DNA of 64,000 nt, from positions 1 through 64,000 of the forward strand of contig JAOABC010000001.1 of NCBI GenBank assembly GCA_026418535.1. The letters are read 5' to 3'. Shown in pieces: positions 30,119 through 40,165 of this stretch; position 1 is the stretch's first letter; each line of letters opens with the position of its first letter. The notes beneath the pieces were generated by a model. It was given only the letters and a program-made list of their open reading frames with translations. It was not told the origin of the DNA and searched no databases. The DNA comes from Hydrogenothermaceae bacterium (GTDB taxonomy: Bacteria > Aquificota > Aquificia > Aquificales > Hydrogenothermaceae). The translations under genes were made by a program, and so were the position numbers.

Positions 30119-30147
30119 AATATAGAACTTTAGTCTAATATTGTCAA
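30119..30147 (-). promoter_or_regulatory. Sigma-70 type promoter of dnaJ-hspR
   Basis: On the reverse strand TTGACA (30142-30147) is followed after 17 bases by TATATT (30119-30124), a near-consensus housekeeping promoter about 25 bases upstream of the dnaJ ATG. A weak inverted repeat, TAGA-N7-TCTA, overlaps the spacer and could be part of an HspR operator, but the classical HAIR sequence is not present. Confidence 0.7.
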
Positions 30148-30181
30148 CTTTTTTGAAAGATAAATTATAATTTTGAAAATT

Positions 30182-30210
30182 TTGCACAGAAGAGTAAATT
30201 GTGTTATCAT
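30182..30210 (+). promoter_or_regulatory. Promoter of tRNA-Cys
   Basis: TTGCAC (30182-30187) and TATCAT (30205-30210) are separated by 17 bases and end 13 bases upstream of the tRNA gene. It is divergent from the dnaJ promoter. Confidence 0.6.
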
Positions 30211-30223
30211 ATATCCCTGTTTC

Positions 30224-30295
30224 GGCGGGGTAGCCAAGTGGTAAGGCAGGGGACTGCAAATCCCTTATACGTGGGTTCGATTCCCACCCCCGCCT
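30224..30295 (+). tRNA. tRNA-Cys (anticodon GCA)
   Basis: The sequence folds as a cloverleaf. The acceptor stem pairs GGCGGGG with CCCCGCC, the anticodon stem GGGGA pairs across the loop holding GCA at 30256-30258, and the T arm is GTGGG-TTCGATT-CCCAC. The discriminator base is T at 30295, the U73 expected of tRNA-Cys. The 3' CCA is not encoded and the variable loop is short. Confidence 0.97.
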
Positions 30296-30504
30296 TTATT
30301 AGGAATCCTTTTAAATCCTGTCTTTAAATACATTTATGCAAGTTCTTTTGTCTTCTTAATCTTCTTTGTTATATTAATCGTTAATCTTCATATAAGAACA
30401 TATGGGAGGGATTTTTCATGAACAAAAAGATATTTATTCTTTAGAAGAGTAAAACAGAGATTGTGGTGTAAAGTGATAGATTTGGGGAGATTTTTGTTAA
30501 ATCT
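30296..30504. other. Spacer between tRNA-Cys and nif cluster
   Basis: AT-rich, with no full gene. A Shine-Dalgarno-like GGGAGGG at 30404-30410 precedes ATG 30418, but the frame stops after eight codons (MNKKIFIL), which looks like the stub of a decayed gene. Nothing else is seen. Confidence 0.4.
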
Positions 30505-30816
30505 TTATGTAGATAAGGCTCTTCTGCATTCTTCGGAAGTTCTCTTCTTTTTTGGAATCACATCTCCATCTAAAAAATCTTTATAAGCCTTTAGGAAAGC
30601 TCTTCTGTGGTCTTCTACTGTATCCGGATTTAACGGTCTGTTCAACATAGATAGGTAGAAAGAAAACCTCTTTAGGATATGGAAACGGTAATTCTCTACT
30701 ATAGTTATATCATGGTCGATCTCAAAAAACTCAAAGAAATCTTCTAAGTCTTTTACTGTTTTCTCTGTTTTACGAACTTTCTTGGAATCTCTTTTCCACT
30801 CTTTGTAGACAGTAAT
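30505..30816 (-). pseudogene. nifW: NifW-like nitrogenase accessory protein, no standard start
   Basis: The frame encodes a NifW-like protein: LEDFFEFFEIDHDITIVENY, then HILKRFSFYLSML and an acidic AFLKAYKDFLDGDV region. NifW helps protect or mature the MoFe protein. The frame is open from 30816 but has no ATG, GTG or TTG ahead of the homology; the only candidates are unusual codons such as ATT. The 5' part overlaps the end of nifN. It may have lost its start, or initiate by coupling at a rare codon. Confidence 0.65.
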
Positions 30817-31609
30817 TTAAAGAGTTCATCAACTTCTTCTATGTTTAAAAGGGATGCGAAGTTGTAGTTTGGTATGTCAAACTTCTCGTAAAGTATTTCT
30901 CCTGCTTCCTTTGCTCCAAATCCGATAGAGAGGGTAAATTGAGAACGACCCATTGAGATAATATCATCAAGAGTAGCCCCCTTCTGGAACAGAGTAGAAC
31001 TTATCTACAGCTCCAGAAAGAGATTCAGACAGGTCTGGGATTATAATCGGTTTAAACCCAAAAGATTCTACTATATCCCTGATTTCATCTATACCCCCCT
31101 GTCAGAAAAGGAGAGGTTATTATGTTTATCTGGTTCTTTACCCTTCTACCCCATTTAGGAATACTATTTACTACTTTATTTACAACTGCGAAGAAACCGT
31201 CTTCTAAAGAACCCTTAAAATCTGGAGTTGAAACAGATAAGATAGGTAGGTATGAAAGTTCCGGATACTTCTGTCTAAACCTAACTATACTACCATCTAT
31301 ATCGTCTCCCCTGACTTCACTTACGGCTGTCGAGAGAATAACTACCAAATCTGGATCTCTTGTTTTTATGACGTTAACGATACTTTCATGGAGGTTAAAG
31401 TCATCACCCATAACTGTAGCTATCTCAGACAAGGCAGTTGTCTGTATAGGAACTACTTCTCTAAAATGTCTTGTTAACATAGCGACTGCAAAGGCTGTGC
31501 ATCCTTGAGAACCATGTTGAATAGGCATGGCTCCCTTGATACCTAAAGATGCTAGAATACCTCCAACAGATGGACTTATCTTTAGCGGATATATAGATAC
31601 ATTCTTCAT
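30753..31609 (-). pseudogene. nifN: Nitrogenase cofactor scaffold NifN, frameshifted
   Basis: NifN with NifE forms the scaffold on which FeMo-cofactor is completed. The N-terminal frame (31085-31609) has MPIQHGSQGCTAFAVAML near residue 28, and the C-terminal frame (30753-30953) has MGRSQFTLSIG. Two breaks separate them. At six C (31094-31099), one fewer restores TGGIDEIRDIV. At five C (30977-30981), one fewer restores EGATLDDIISMGRSQF. The bridging 45 codons translate well between the two repairs. The start ATG lies 2 bases after the nifE stop. Confidence 0.9.
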
Positions 31610-31611
31610 CT

Positions 31612-32966
31612 TACTGACCTCTAACGTACTTCCAAACAGGACTGTAAAGTGTGTTTACGAGATGCTTAGCCATATTTACAATACCTTCGTATCCTGCAAA
31701 AGGATATGCTCTTTCCTGATTTACATCTAAGAAGGGATATTTAGCTTTTAACGCGGTGTACATGTTTCTATCTCCAGCAAGGAGTATATCTACCCTTTCC
31801 TTCTCTATTATCCGGAGTATATCTTTTGCAGAACCGTTCTCTAAAAGACGTTTTTGTCTTTTTTCAAAGCTATGTTTTAATTTCTCTATATCTTTTTTGT
31901 AGATTTTTTATACTGGTTCCTATAACTTCCATTCTAAATTCTTCCAACATAAAAACCATAGACCAACTTTTTACTCCACCTGTGTAGAGGAACACTCTCT
32001 TTCCCTCAAGGAGAGGTAAAAAATCCTTTAACTTCTCTTTGTCTCCCTCTCCTTCATCTCCGTGCATGTGTACACTCTCTCTTTTAAGGCTTCATCATCT
32101 AAATAGTCAGCTATTGTTCTTAAAGTCTTTGTAATCTCTTGGATACCATAGAAAGAACCTTCTAGGTAAGGAATGTTGTATCTCTCCTCCATAGCCTCTG
32201 CAAGTGAGACAAGAGCTTTACTGCATATAACCACGTTTAACTTTGCCCTGTGGGCATAAGTAATCTCTCGGAATGTAGAATCTCCGGAAATGCTTGACAG
32301 AATTCTTATCCCTAACTTCTTGAACACTTGAACATAGGTAATACTTGCCATAACTCTCCAGCTATGTTGTACTCCCCAATAAGATTTATATCAAAAGGAG
32401 TTATAAAATCTGGCTCTCCTGTCCCGCTAACGTAATCTAAAAGAGACTTTCCTGCCAGTTTATTTCCCAGGTTCTTGCTACCTACAAAACCAGGAGAATA
32501 AACAGGCACAACCGGTTTATGTATGATAGAGGAAGCTTTTTTACAAACAGTCTCTATATCCTCCCCAATCATAGCAGTAACACAGGTAATGTATACAAAG
32601 ATGGCTGAGGGGTTGTATTTACTGTTGATCTCTATGCAAGCTTTTAAGAGCTTCTCTTCAGCACCGAAAACCATATCGTTCTCTGTTAGATCCGTTGTGA
32701 ACCAGACCCTATACAACTCTGAAGTACTAGACCTGGTCCCTCTATTATCCCAGCTGCACCCACTACAAGATATAGGACCATTAACAAGGTGAGCTACGTC
32801 TGCGATAGGCAGGTACGATCTGTGCTCCATCAAATGCGCAACCTCCAGCAGCCAGTCCAGGTTTACTCTTTTTCGTACAACCTTTTTTCCTGTCTTCTTC
32901 AGACTTCTCCCTGTTTATAGAACAACTCTTCTCTTCAAAAATTGTATTATCCAACAACTTTGACAT
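31612..32966 (-). pseudogene. nifE: Nitrogenase cofactor scaffold NifE, multiple frameshifts
   Basis: NifE is read in five successive frames. The N-terminus has [22 protein letters not shown]; then [39 protein letters not shown] and [15 protein letters not shown]; later [33 protein letters not shown], and a C-terminus with KAKYPFLDVNQERAYPFAGYEG. Breaks lie near 32815, 32335, 32060 and 31895. Conserved scaffold cysteines are still present in the fragments. No single frame could give a working protein. Confidence 0.92.
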
Positions 32967-32983
32967 AACTGTCCTCTCTTTGA

Positions 32984-33178
32984 CTATTCAACCTTTTTGC
33001 CATTGTAAGTTTTTGGTAGAGCTTCTATTTTCTCCTCAAACTGGAACCTCTATCCGTTTAACAGCTCAATATACGTGTACTCTCCGTCCGTAGTCTGGTT
33101 TATAACCTCTATCTCTAAATCCTTTTTTGGGATATAGGCCATAAGTTTGTCGTTCAGTTTCCTTAGGACTATCTTCAT
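32984..33178 (-). pseudogene. nifT: NifT/FixU, nonsense mutation
   Basis: The 64-codon frame begins MKIVLRKLNDKLMAYIPKKD and ends ALPKTYNGKKVE, matching the small NifT/FixU family usually found after nifK. An in-frame TAG at 33050-33052 interrupts it where the family has NGW; a single G-to-A change from TGG would explain it. This is a substitution, not a homopolymer indel. It sits between nifK and nifE in the usual order. Confidence 0.85.
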
Positions 33179-33203
33179 ATCGACTCCCCTCCACTTTTAA
33201 TAT

Positions 33204-34752
33204 TTATCTTATAAGGTCATAGCTGTAATCAGTTATAGCCATATCTCTAGTGTTGTTGTCTACGTATTCCAGTACTGCGTTTACTATCCAAGTTAGTAGC
33301 TGTATAGCACCTTTATATCCAATAGTAGGAAATCTATGGAGATGATGTCTATCGAATATAGGATAGCCTATCCTTATAAGTTTAACAGGGAAACCTAAAT
33401 CGTATAGATCTCTCTCTAGATACTTGTGATAGGAGGTCCCTATAAGGAAAGGAACAAACTCCTGCATTAAAAGTGTCCTTAGGTGCCACATGTCTTTCTC
33501 AGCATAGACTTTCATCTCTTTCCCTTGGAAGAATTCCTCTTTTAGTTTCTCCATATCTTCCAACCACTCTCTTGTTCCGTTTGTACACATCACATGAACA
33601 GGTTCAGCTCCTAACTCCATCAGAAAACGGGATAGTCCGTAGGCTAAGTCTGGGTCTCCCTGGAATGCAAACTGTTTACCGTATAACCAATAGTAAGAGT
33701 CTGCCATTGCATCTAAGGCTCTTCCTCTTTCTACCTCAATCTGCTCCGGAATCTCTTTACCTGTAAGTTCTGAGATTGCTAAGATAAGTTCATCTGAACC
33801 CTTAATTCCTATAGGATTTACAACTTTTACTTCTTGATCCCAATCTTCTCTTATCAGTTTTTCTGTTTTCCTGGTTGTATATTTCTGTAGTAGTATGGTA
33901 GCTTTAGAGTTTGCAGCATCCTTGAGTTCCTCTAACTTTGTTCCACCGTAATACATTCTGTAGTTACCATCTGTGGGAGAGTCTAAAACATCTGATGGGT
34001 CGCTTAATATTATGTAGTTTACACCAAAGAGATTGAGAATTCTTTTTATCTCCCTAAAGTTCTCTATGTAAGTATCAAAACCAACTATCACATTTATTCT
34101 GTCTTTCCTTTCGCCGGAGGGTTTACTCATCTGGGACAGTATTCCGTACATCATGTTGTCGTAACCTATTATGTGAGAACCTACGAAAGAAGGAGTATGA
34201 GCATATGGAACCGGTAAATCTTCAGGTATGTGTCCTTTCTCCTTGGCATTTTTGATAAAAGCGTTTAGGTCATCTCCTATAACTTCAGCCATACAGGTAG
34301 TGTTGACTGCTATCATACTTGGTTTGTATAGAGTGCAAGCATTCTCCAGGCCTTCGTACATGTTGTTATAACCACCAAAAACTGCAGTATCTTCGGTCAT
34401 AGCACTAGAGCAAGCAAAGAAAGGTTCTTTAAAGTGTCTTGCAAGATGGGTCCTAAAATAAGCATTACACCCTTGAGAACCATGAGAGTATACCAGAGTC
34501 TTTTCAAACCCAATAGCTGCAAAGTATGCACCTAAAGGTTGGCATGCTTTTATAGATTGACCACAAGAGCTTCTCTTTTCCAGTTTGGTTCATGGTATTC
34601 TCTACTCTTATGCCACTCTTTCACTTTTTCTATATCCTCTTCACCGACTCTGTTTTCGTACTTATATTGCTTGTTTTTTAGAAGCTCCTTGAACTCGCTC
34701 TGCTTGAAGAGTTCAAGTAGTCTTTTATGTTTAGTTCTTTATCTATTCCCAT
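33204..34752 (-). pseudogene. nifK: MoFe nitrogenase beta subunit NifK, frameshifted
   Basis: NifK is the beta chain of the MoFe protein. The ATG at 34752 follows GGAGG. Three frames are needed: the first dozen codons, then ELFKQSEFKELLKNKQYKYE to KREAL, then KACQPLGAYFAAIGFEKTL onward to the end at 33204. Breaks are near 34718 and 34560. P-cluster cysteines remain in KACQPLG, SQGCNAYF and NTTCMAEVIGDD. The last 398 residues are open as one frame, so decay is limited to the 5' third. Confidence 0.93.
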
Positions 34753-34779
34753 GACACATTCCTCCTTAAGTTGTTTAAA

Positions 34780-36249
34780 CTATGATCTCCATGGTGGGGT
34801 CAGCATTTTCCATACATTCCCGTTTACAGCCATGTCCACGTCTCTTGCAAATATCTCAAACCCTTCAATTCCATGGTATGGTCCGGAGTAGTCCCAAGAG
34901 TGCATCTGTCTGAACGGTATACCCATCTTCTGGGCTTGGTATTTCTCTTTAATACCACTTCCAAACAAGTCTGGTTTTAGCTTTGACAGTATTTTTTCCA
35001 GTTCAAACTCTGTTGCGTCGTCCACAATTATAGTTGTGTTGTTTATGTAGTGAGTGGTTCTTTCGTAATCGTCATCGTGAGCAAACTCGTAGCCTAAAGT
35101 TATAACACTAGCTCCTAAGTCTTCAAAGGCAGTTACTATATGTCTCGGTTAGTCCACTAACGTACAATGCTATCCTTTTACCCTCTATTCTTGGTCTATA
35201 CTTTTCTATGACTTTCTGGAGCCTAGGACCGTATACTTCGTTTATGAGATACTCTGTTCTTTCTTTGATCTTTTCGTCAAAGAAAGAGGCTATCTTTCTC
35301 ATACTTTCAAATATCTGTGTAGGTCCAAAGAAGTTGTACTCAACCCAAGGTATTCCAAAAGCTTCTTCCATATGTCTTGCTATGTAGTTCATAGAACGGT
35401 AACAGTGTAATCGTTCAGTTTTACTTTCGGTGTATTCACCAGTTCTGAGAGCGTTCCGTCTCCACTCCACTGAGCTACTACATTTAAACTTATATCTTCC
35501 AGTATTTTCCTGGAAGTCCAAGCATCTCCCCCTATGTTATAGTCTCCTATGATAGCTATGTTGTATGGAGAATCTGGTATATCTTGACCGAATTCTTTAG
35601 TATTTACTTGCTTGTTTTCAAAAATCCAGTCTCTTATAGTATCATTGGCTATATGGTGTCCAAGAGACTGAGAAACTCCTCTAAATCCCTCACACCTTAC
35701 TGGAACTACAGGCTTGTTTACCTGTTTTGACATCTGTCTCGCTACAGCTTCTATATCATCTCCTATGAGACCTATAGGACATTCTGACTGTATGGTTATA
35801 CCTTTGTTGAGAGGGAAAAGCATCTCTATCTCTTCGATTATTTTCGTGAGCTTTTTGTCTCCTCCAAACACTACGTCCCTTTCTTGAAAGTCAGAGGTGA
35901 AGTCCATTGTTCCGAAAGTGTTTATACCTGTATGACCAACATAGTAGTTCCTTCTTCCTGACCAAGAGTAGTAGCCACAACCTACAGGTCCATGAGATAT
36001 GTGTATCATATCCTTAACAGGTCCCCAAACCACTCCCTTTGAACCAGCGTAGGCACATCCTCTTACAGACATTACACCCGGTCTGGATTTGACGTTAGAT
36101 TTAGGGACACATTTGGTATCCTTTGGAAAGTTTTCATCTACTATGTTGATATGTTTTTCTCTGTCTTTCTTTGCCTTCTTCGGATAGGATTGTACTATCT
36201 CTTCTACTACGCCTTGAGCTTCTTCTTTTGGTAATACTTCTGTTGTCAT
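34780..36249 (-). pseudogene. nifD: MoFe nitrogenase alpha subunit NifD, frameshifted
   Basis: NifD is the alpha chain carrying FeMo-cofactor. The first frame (286 codons) has P-cluster cysteines in [25 protein letters not shown] and [11 protein letters not shown]. The second frame has [16 protein letters not shown], including the cofactor cysteine region. The third has the cofactor histidine in [13 protein letters not shown]. Breaks near 35411 and 35148 separate them, each fixed by restoring one or two bases. All cofactor ligands survive, so loss appears recent. Confidence 0.94.
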
Positions 36250-36273
36250 GGTAAACCTCCTTTTTACTCTACA

Positions 36274-37160
<887 letters not shown>

Positions 37161-37169
37161 CTATGATCT

Positions 37170-37188
37170 TTGTAAAGTTGTGCCAAAA
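37170..37188 (-). promoter_or_regulatory. Possible decayed sigma-54 promoter of nifH
   Basis: The reverse strand reads TTTTTGGCACAACTTTACA, 35-55 bases upstream of the nifH ATG. TTGGCAC matches the sigma-54 -24 element exactly, but the -12 element lacks its GC (TTTACA in place of TTGCA). This could be a former NifA-dependent promoter that has lost its -12 box, or chance. Confidence 0.4.
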
Positions 37189-37330
37189 AGAAATTTATTG
37201 AATAAGAATAATTTAGATGAATACGTATGTTTGTTCATTAGGTGTCAATTTGTGTAAAGTTTGTAAAATTCTTTACAATCGACTTTATGGTTTAAAATAT
37301 TTATCGGATATCAATCTGGAGGACAGTATT

Positions 37331-38716
37331 ATGAAAGATTTTATAAAAGAGAGTGCTCCCTATATTCTGTCTACCTTGATGTCAGGAGGTGGGGAGTATG
37401 GGGAGATATTCTTTGAGGATCTGAGGAGTTTAACTTTAACCCTTGAAGATAATAGGATCGAGAAGAGTCTAAGAGGAAGAGACTGTGGTGTCGGGATCAG
37501 GCTTATAAAGAACTTTAAGACTTACTATGGTTTTACTTCTGAGATTACCTTTGAAAACCTGATAAAACTAGCTAAAACAGTGGCAAAGTCTGAAGGGGAC
37601 GGTGTGATCTCTGTAGGTAAGAGATATTTAAGCGGAAAAGTAGAAATTCTCATAGATCCAGATGATTTTAATATTTCTAAGAAAAAAGATATACTTTTTA
37701 GGGCTAATGATATATCTAGGAGTTTTGACTCATCTATAAAACAGGTATCAGTAACTCTTCGGGATGTTAAGAGAGATATTTTGATAGTAAACTCACTGGG
37801 GGAGATGACTGAGGACAGTCAAGTAAGAGTTGTGTTCTTTGTTGAGTCTGTTGCCAATGATGGGGAGAATCTATACAGAGGTTACGAAGCTACCGGAGGA
37901 ACAATAGGGTATGAGCTTTTCAACGAGGACTACGTGAATGTGATAGATTACGTAGCCACTAAATCTGCAGAGAGGGCTGTTTTGGGACTAAAGGCAAAAC
38001 CTGCTCCTGCTGGTAGTTTTACTGTAGTTATGTCTTCAGAAGCTGGTGGAACTATGATCCATGAGGCGGTTGGACATGGTTTAGAGGCAGACCTTGCTAA
38101 CAATGGTCTGTCTGTGTACGCTGGGAAGATTGGGGAGAAGGTTGCATCTGAGCTTGTTACAGTGGTGGATGATGGGGCTATAAAGGGAAAGAATGGCTCT
38201 TTCAATTTTGATGATGAGGGTGTTCCAGCTCAGAGGAAAGTGCTGATAGAGAAGGGTATACTGAAAGGATACATGTACGATAGACTGTCTGCTATGAAAG
38301 AGGGCAGAGAGTCTACAGGCAACGGAAGAAGGGATAGTTATAAGAATATTCCTATAGTCCGGATGACGAACACCTACATAGAATCTGGAAGAGATAATCC
38401 TTATGATATAATAAAGGATACGAAAAAGGGTGTGTATGTAGTTAAGATGGGCGGTGGTCAGGTGAACACTGTCAACGGTGATTTTGTCTTTGAGATAATG
38501 GAGGGTTACCTTATAGAGAATGGAGAGATAACTTATCCTATAAGGGGTGCTACTCTACTGGGCAATGGTCCTAAAGCTCTCGAGGATATAGACGCTGTAG
38601 GGTACGATTTAGGATGGGCTATAGGGACTTGTGGTAAGGATGGACAGAGGGCTCCAGTAAGTGATGCTCAGCCTACTGTTAGAATAAAAAGGCTGGTCTT
38701 AGGTGGAACTGTGTGA
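37331..38716 (+). CDS. tldD: TldD-family metalloprotease
   Basis: The start is taken at ATG 37331, behind GGAGG, which gives 461 residues; upstream codons in the same frame look unrelated. TldD pairs with TldE/PmbA to degrade or process peptides. The metal-binding HEAVGHGLEADL (HExxxH) is near residue 242 and a conserved cysteine follows near the C-terminus in IGTCGKDGQ. No pmbA is adjacent. It is the first intact gene after the nif cluster, on the opposite strand. Confidence 0.93.
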   Translation: MKDFIKESAPYILSTLMSGGGEYGEIFFEDLRSLTLTLEDNRIEKSLRGRDCGVGIRLIKNFKTYYGFTSEITFENLIKLAKTVAKSEGDGVISVGKRYLSGKVEILIDPDDFNISKKKDILFRANDISRSFDSSIKQVSVTLRDVKRDILIVNSLGEMTEDSQVRVVFFVESVANDGENLYRGYEATGGTIGYELFNEDYVNVIDYVATKSAERAVLGLKAKPAPAGSFTVVMSSEAGGTMIHEAVGHGLEADLANNGLSVYAGKIGEKVASELVTVVDDGAIKGKNGSFNFDDEGVPAQRKVLIEKGILKGYMYDRLSAMKEGRESTGNGRRDSYKNIPIVRMTNTYIESGRDNPYDIIKDTKKGVYVVKMGGGQVNTVNGDFVFEIMEGYLIENGEITYPIRGATLLGNGPKALEDIDAVGYDLGWAIGTCGKDGQRAPVSDAQPTVRIKRLVLGGTV

Positions 38717-38847
38717 TACTTAATTTTAACATCTGCCTTTTTCCGGTGGAATAACATTTATCATAGAGGTGTTTTGAGTTATCTCATACATGAAGTGTTT
38801 TATGTAATGTTAGAATGGAGGGAGTAGTAAATAGAAGGAGGTTATAA

Positions 38848-39360
38848 ATGGTAACAGTTACACTTAAGGGAAATCCGGTTAACTTAGTTGGAAATGAGGT
38901 AAACGCAGGAGACAAAGCTCCGGAGGTAGTAGTAGTGGCTACTGACCTGTCTGAGAAGAAGGTTGGGGGTGCTTCTGACAAGGTTCAGGTTTTAGTATCT
39001 GTTCCTTCTCTAGATACCCCTGTCTGTGCTACCGAAACAAGAAAGTTCAACGAGGCTATATCCCAGATTCCCGGTGCAGATGTGGTGGTTATCTCTATGG
39101 ACTTACCTTTTGCTTCTAAGAGGTTCTGCTCCACTGAGGGTATAGAAAATCTAACCTGTGCTTCTGACTACAGAAACAAGGAGTTTGGTCAGAAGTATGG
39201 AGTGTTGATAGGAGATGGTCCTTTAGCTGGTATACTTGCAAGGGCTATATTTGTAGTTGGAAAAGATGGAACCGTGGCCTATAAGCAGATAGTTCCGGAG
39301 ATAACTCAAGAGCCTAACTACGATGAAGTTTTAGAGGCTGTTAAGAAAGCTTCTGTGTAA
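38848..39360 (+). CDS. tpx: Thiol peroxidase (atypical 2-Cys peroxiredoxin)
   Basis: The 170-residue enzyme reduces hydroperoxides with thioredoxin. The peroxidatic cysteine is in SLDTPVCATETRKF near residue 60 and the resolving cysteine in SKRFCSTEG near 94. A strong GGAGG lies ahead of the ATG, and a hairpin terminator follows the stop. The gene is monocistronic and intact. Confidence 0.95.
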   Translation: MVTVTLKGNPVNLVGNEVNAGDKAPEVVVVATDLSEKKVGGASDKVQVLVSVPSLDTPVCATETRKFNEAISQIPGADVVVISMDLPFASKRFCSTEGIENLTCASDYRNKEFGQKYGVLIGDGPLAGILARAIFVVGKDGTVAYKQIVPEITQEPNYDEVLEAVKKASV

Positions 39361-39365
39361 AAATC

Positions 39366-39388
39366 AACCCACCCTCAAAGGGTGGGTT
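39366..39388. terminator. Terminator hairpin between tpx and thiE
   Basis: AACCCACCCT pairs with AGGGTGGGTT around a three-base loop. On the thiE (reverse) side it is followed by a T run, so it is a good intrinsic terminator for thiE and probably stops tpx transcripts as well. Confidence 0.85.
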
Positions 39389-39393
39389 CATCT

Positions 39394-40002
39394 CTAAGTA
39401 AATAGTCTTAAATATTCTCTACACCTTTCTTTTATACATTCAGCCGTCCACACATCGTTTATAACAGCCACTAGGTCTGCCCCAAGGACTACAAGTTCTT
39501 TCGCTCTCTCAACTGTCAGGCCTCCTATCACACAGATAGGTATCTTAAGCTCTTTTTTTGCTTGAGAGACTATATCTTTTGGAACTATCTTGGACTTTGG
39601 TTTTGTAGGGGAGAAGTAGAAGCTTCCAAAGGCAACATAGGATGCTCCTAGATCTTCCATCTCTTTAGCTCTTTCAACACTTCCATAGCAAGATACCCCT
39701 ACTATTTTACCTTTCATCAGTTCCATCACTCTCTCTATGTTCTCATCTTCTTCTCCAACGTGAACTCCGTCGGCTCTGGATTTTAAGGCTAACTGTACCC
39801 GGTCGTTTATGATGAAGTAAGACCCGTATCTGTGACAGAGATCCCTGATTTTTACAGCATAGTCCAATAAAAAGTCGTCGCTGTTGTTCTTGTCTCTCAA
39901 CTGGACGAGCTTAGCGCCTCCTTCAAGGGCTTCCTCTACCATTCTAAGTATTCTATCGTAAGGGGTGAGTTTCTCATCTGTGATTACGTAAAGTTCTTTC
40001 AT
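39394..40002 (-). CDS. thiE: Thiamine-phosphate synthase
   Basis: The TIM-barrel enzyme joins HMP-pyrophosphate and thiazole phosphate to make thiamine phosphate. The 202 residues contain VQLRDKNN near 36, FIINDRVQLAL near 65, ADGVHVGEED near 80, and VAFGSFYFSPTKPKS near 125. It is monocistronic, convergent with tpx, and no thiamine riboswitch is apparent in the short upstream region. Confidence 0.95.
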   Translation of the reverse strand: MKELYVITDEKLTPYDRILRMVEEALEGGAKLVQLRDKNNSDDFLLDYAVKIRDLCHRYGSYFIINDRVQLALKSRADGVHVGEEDENIERVMELMKGKIVGVSCYGSVERAKEMEDLGASYVAFGSFYFSPTKPKSKIVPKDIVSQAKKELKIPICVIGGLTVERAKELVVLGADLVAVINDVWTAECIKERCREYLRLFT

Positions 40003-40165
40003 TGGCTAGGAGTCTCCTCTTTGTTTTTTACTGTTAAATATTTTACAACGATAGAGATTTTAAAAAAATACACTTTTTATTTACTTTATGGGCTTAAATT
40101 TCATTTTTAGAGTTCTTCTATTTAGTATAATTATTCTACAAAAATTTAAATAGGAGAAAAGCTGA

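Noticed and set aside
30119-30147. Consensus HAIR operator for HspR at dnaJ
   Set aside because: Only a 4-base inverted repeat with a 7-base gap is present; the CTTGAGT-type half-sites are missing.
31122-31508. 128-codon forward frame inside nifN
   Set aside because: Entirely antisense to recognisable NifN; no upstream signals.
37217-37330. Upstream extension of tldD
   Set aside because: The additional codons are cysteine-rich and unlike TldD, while a clear GGAGG precedes ATG 37331.
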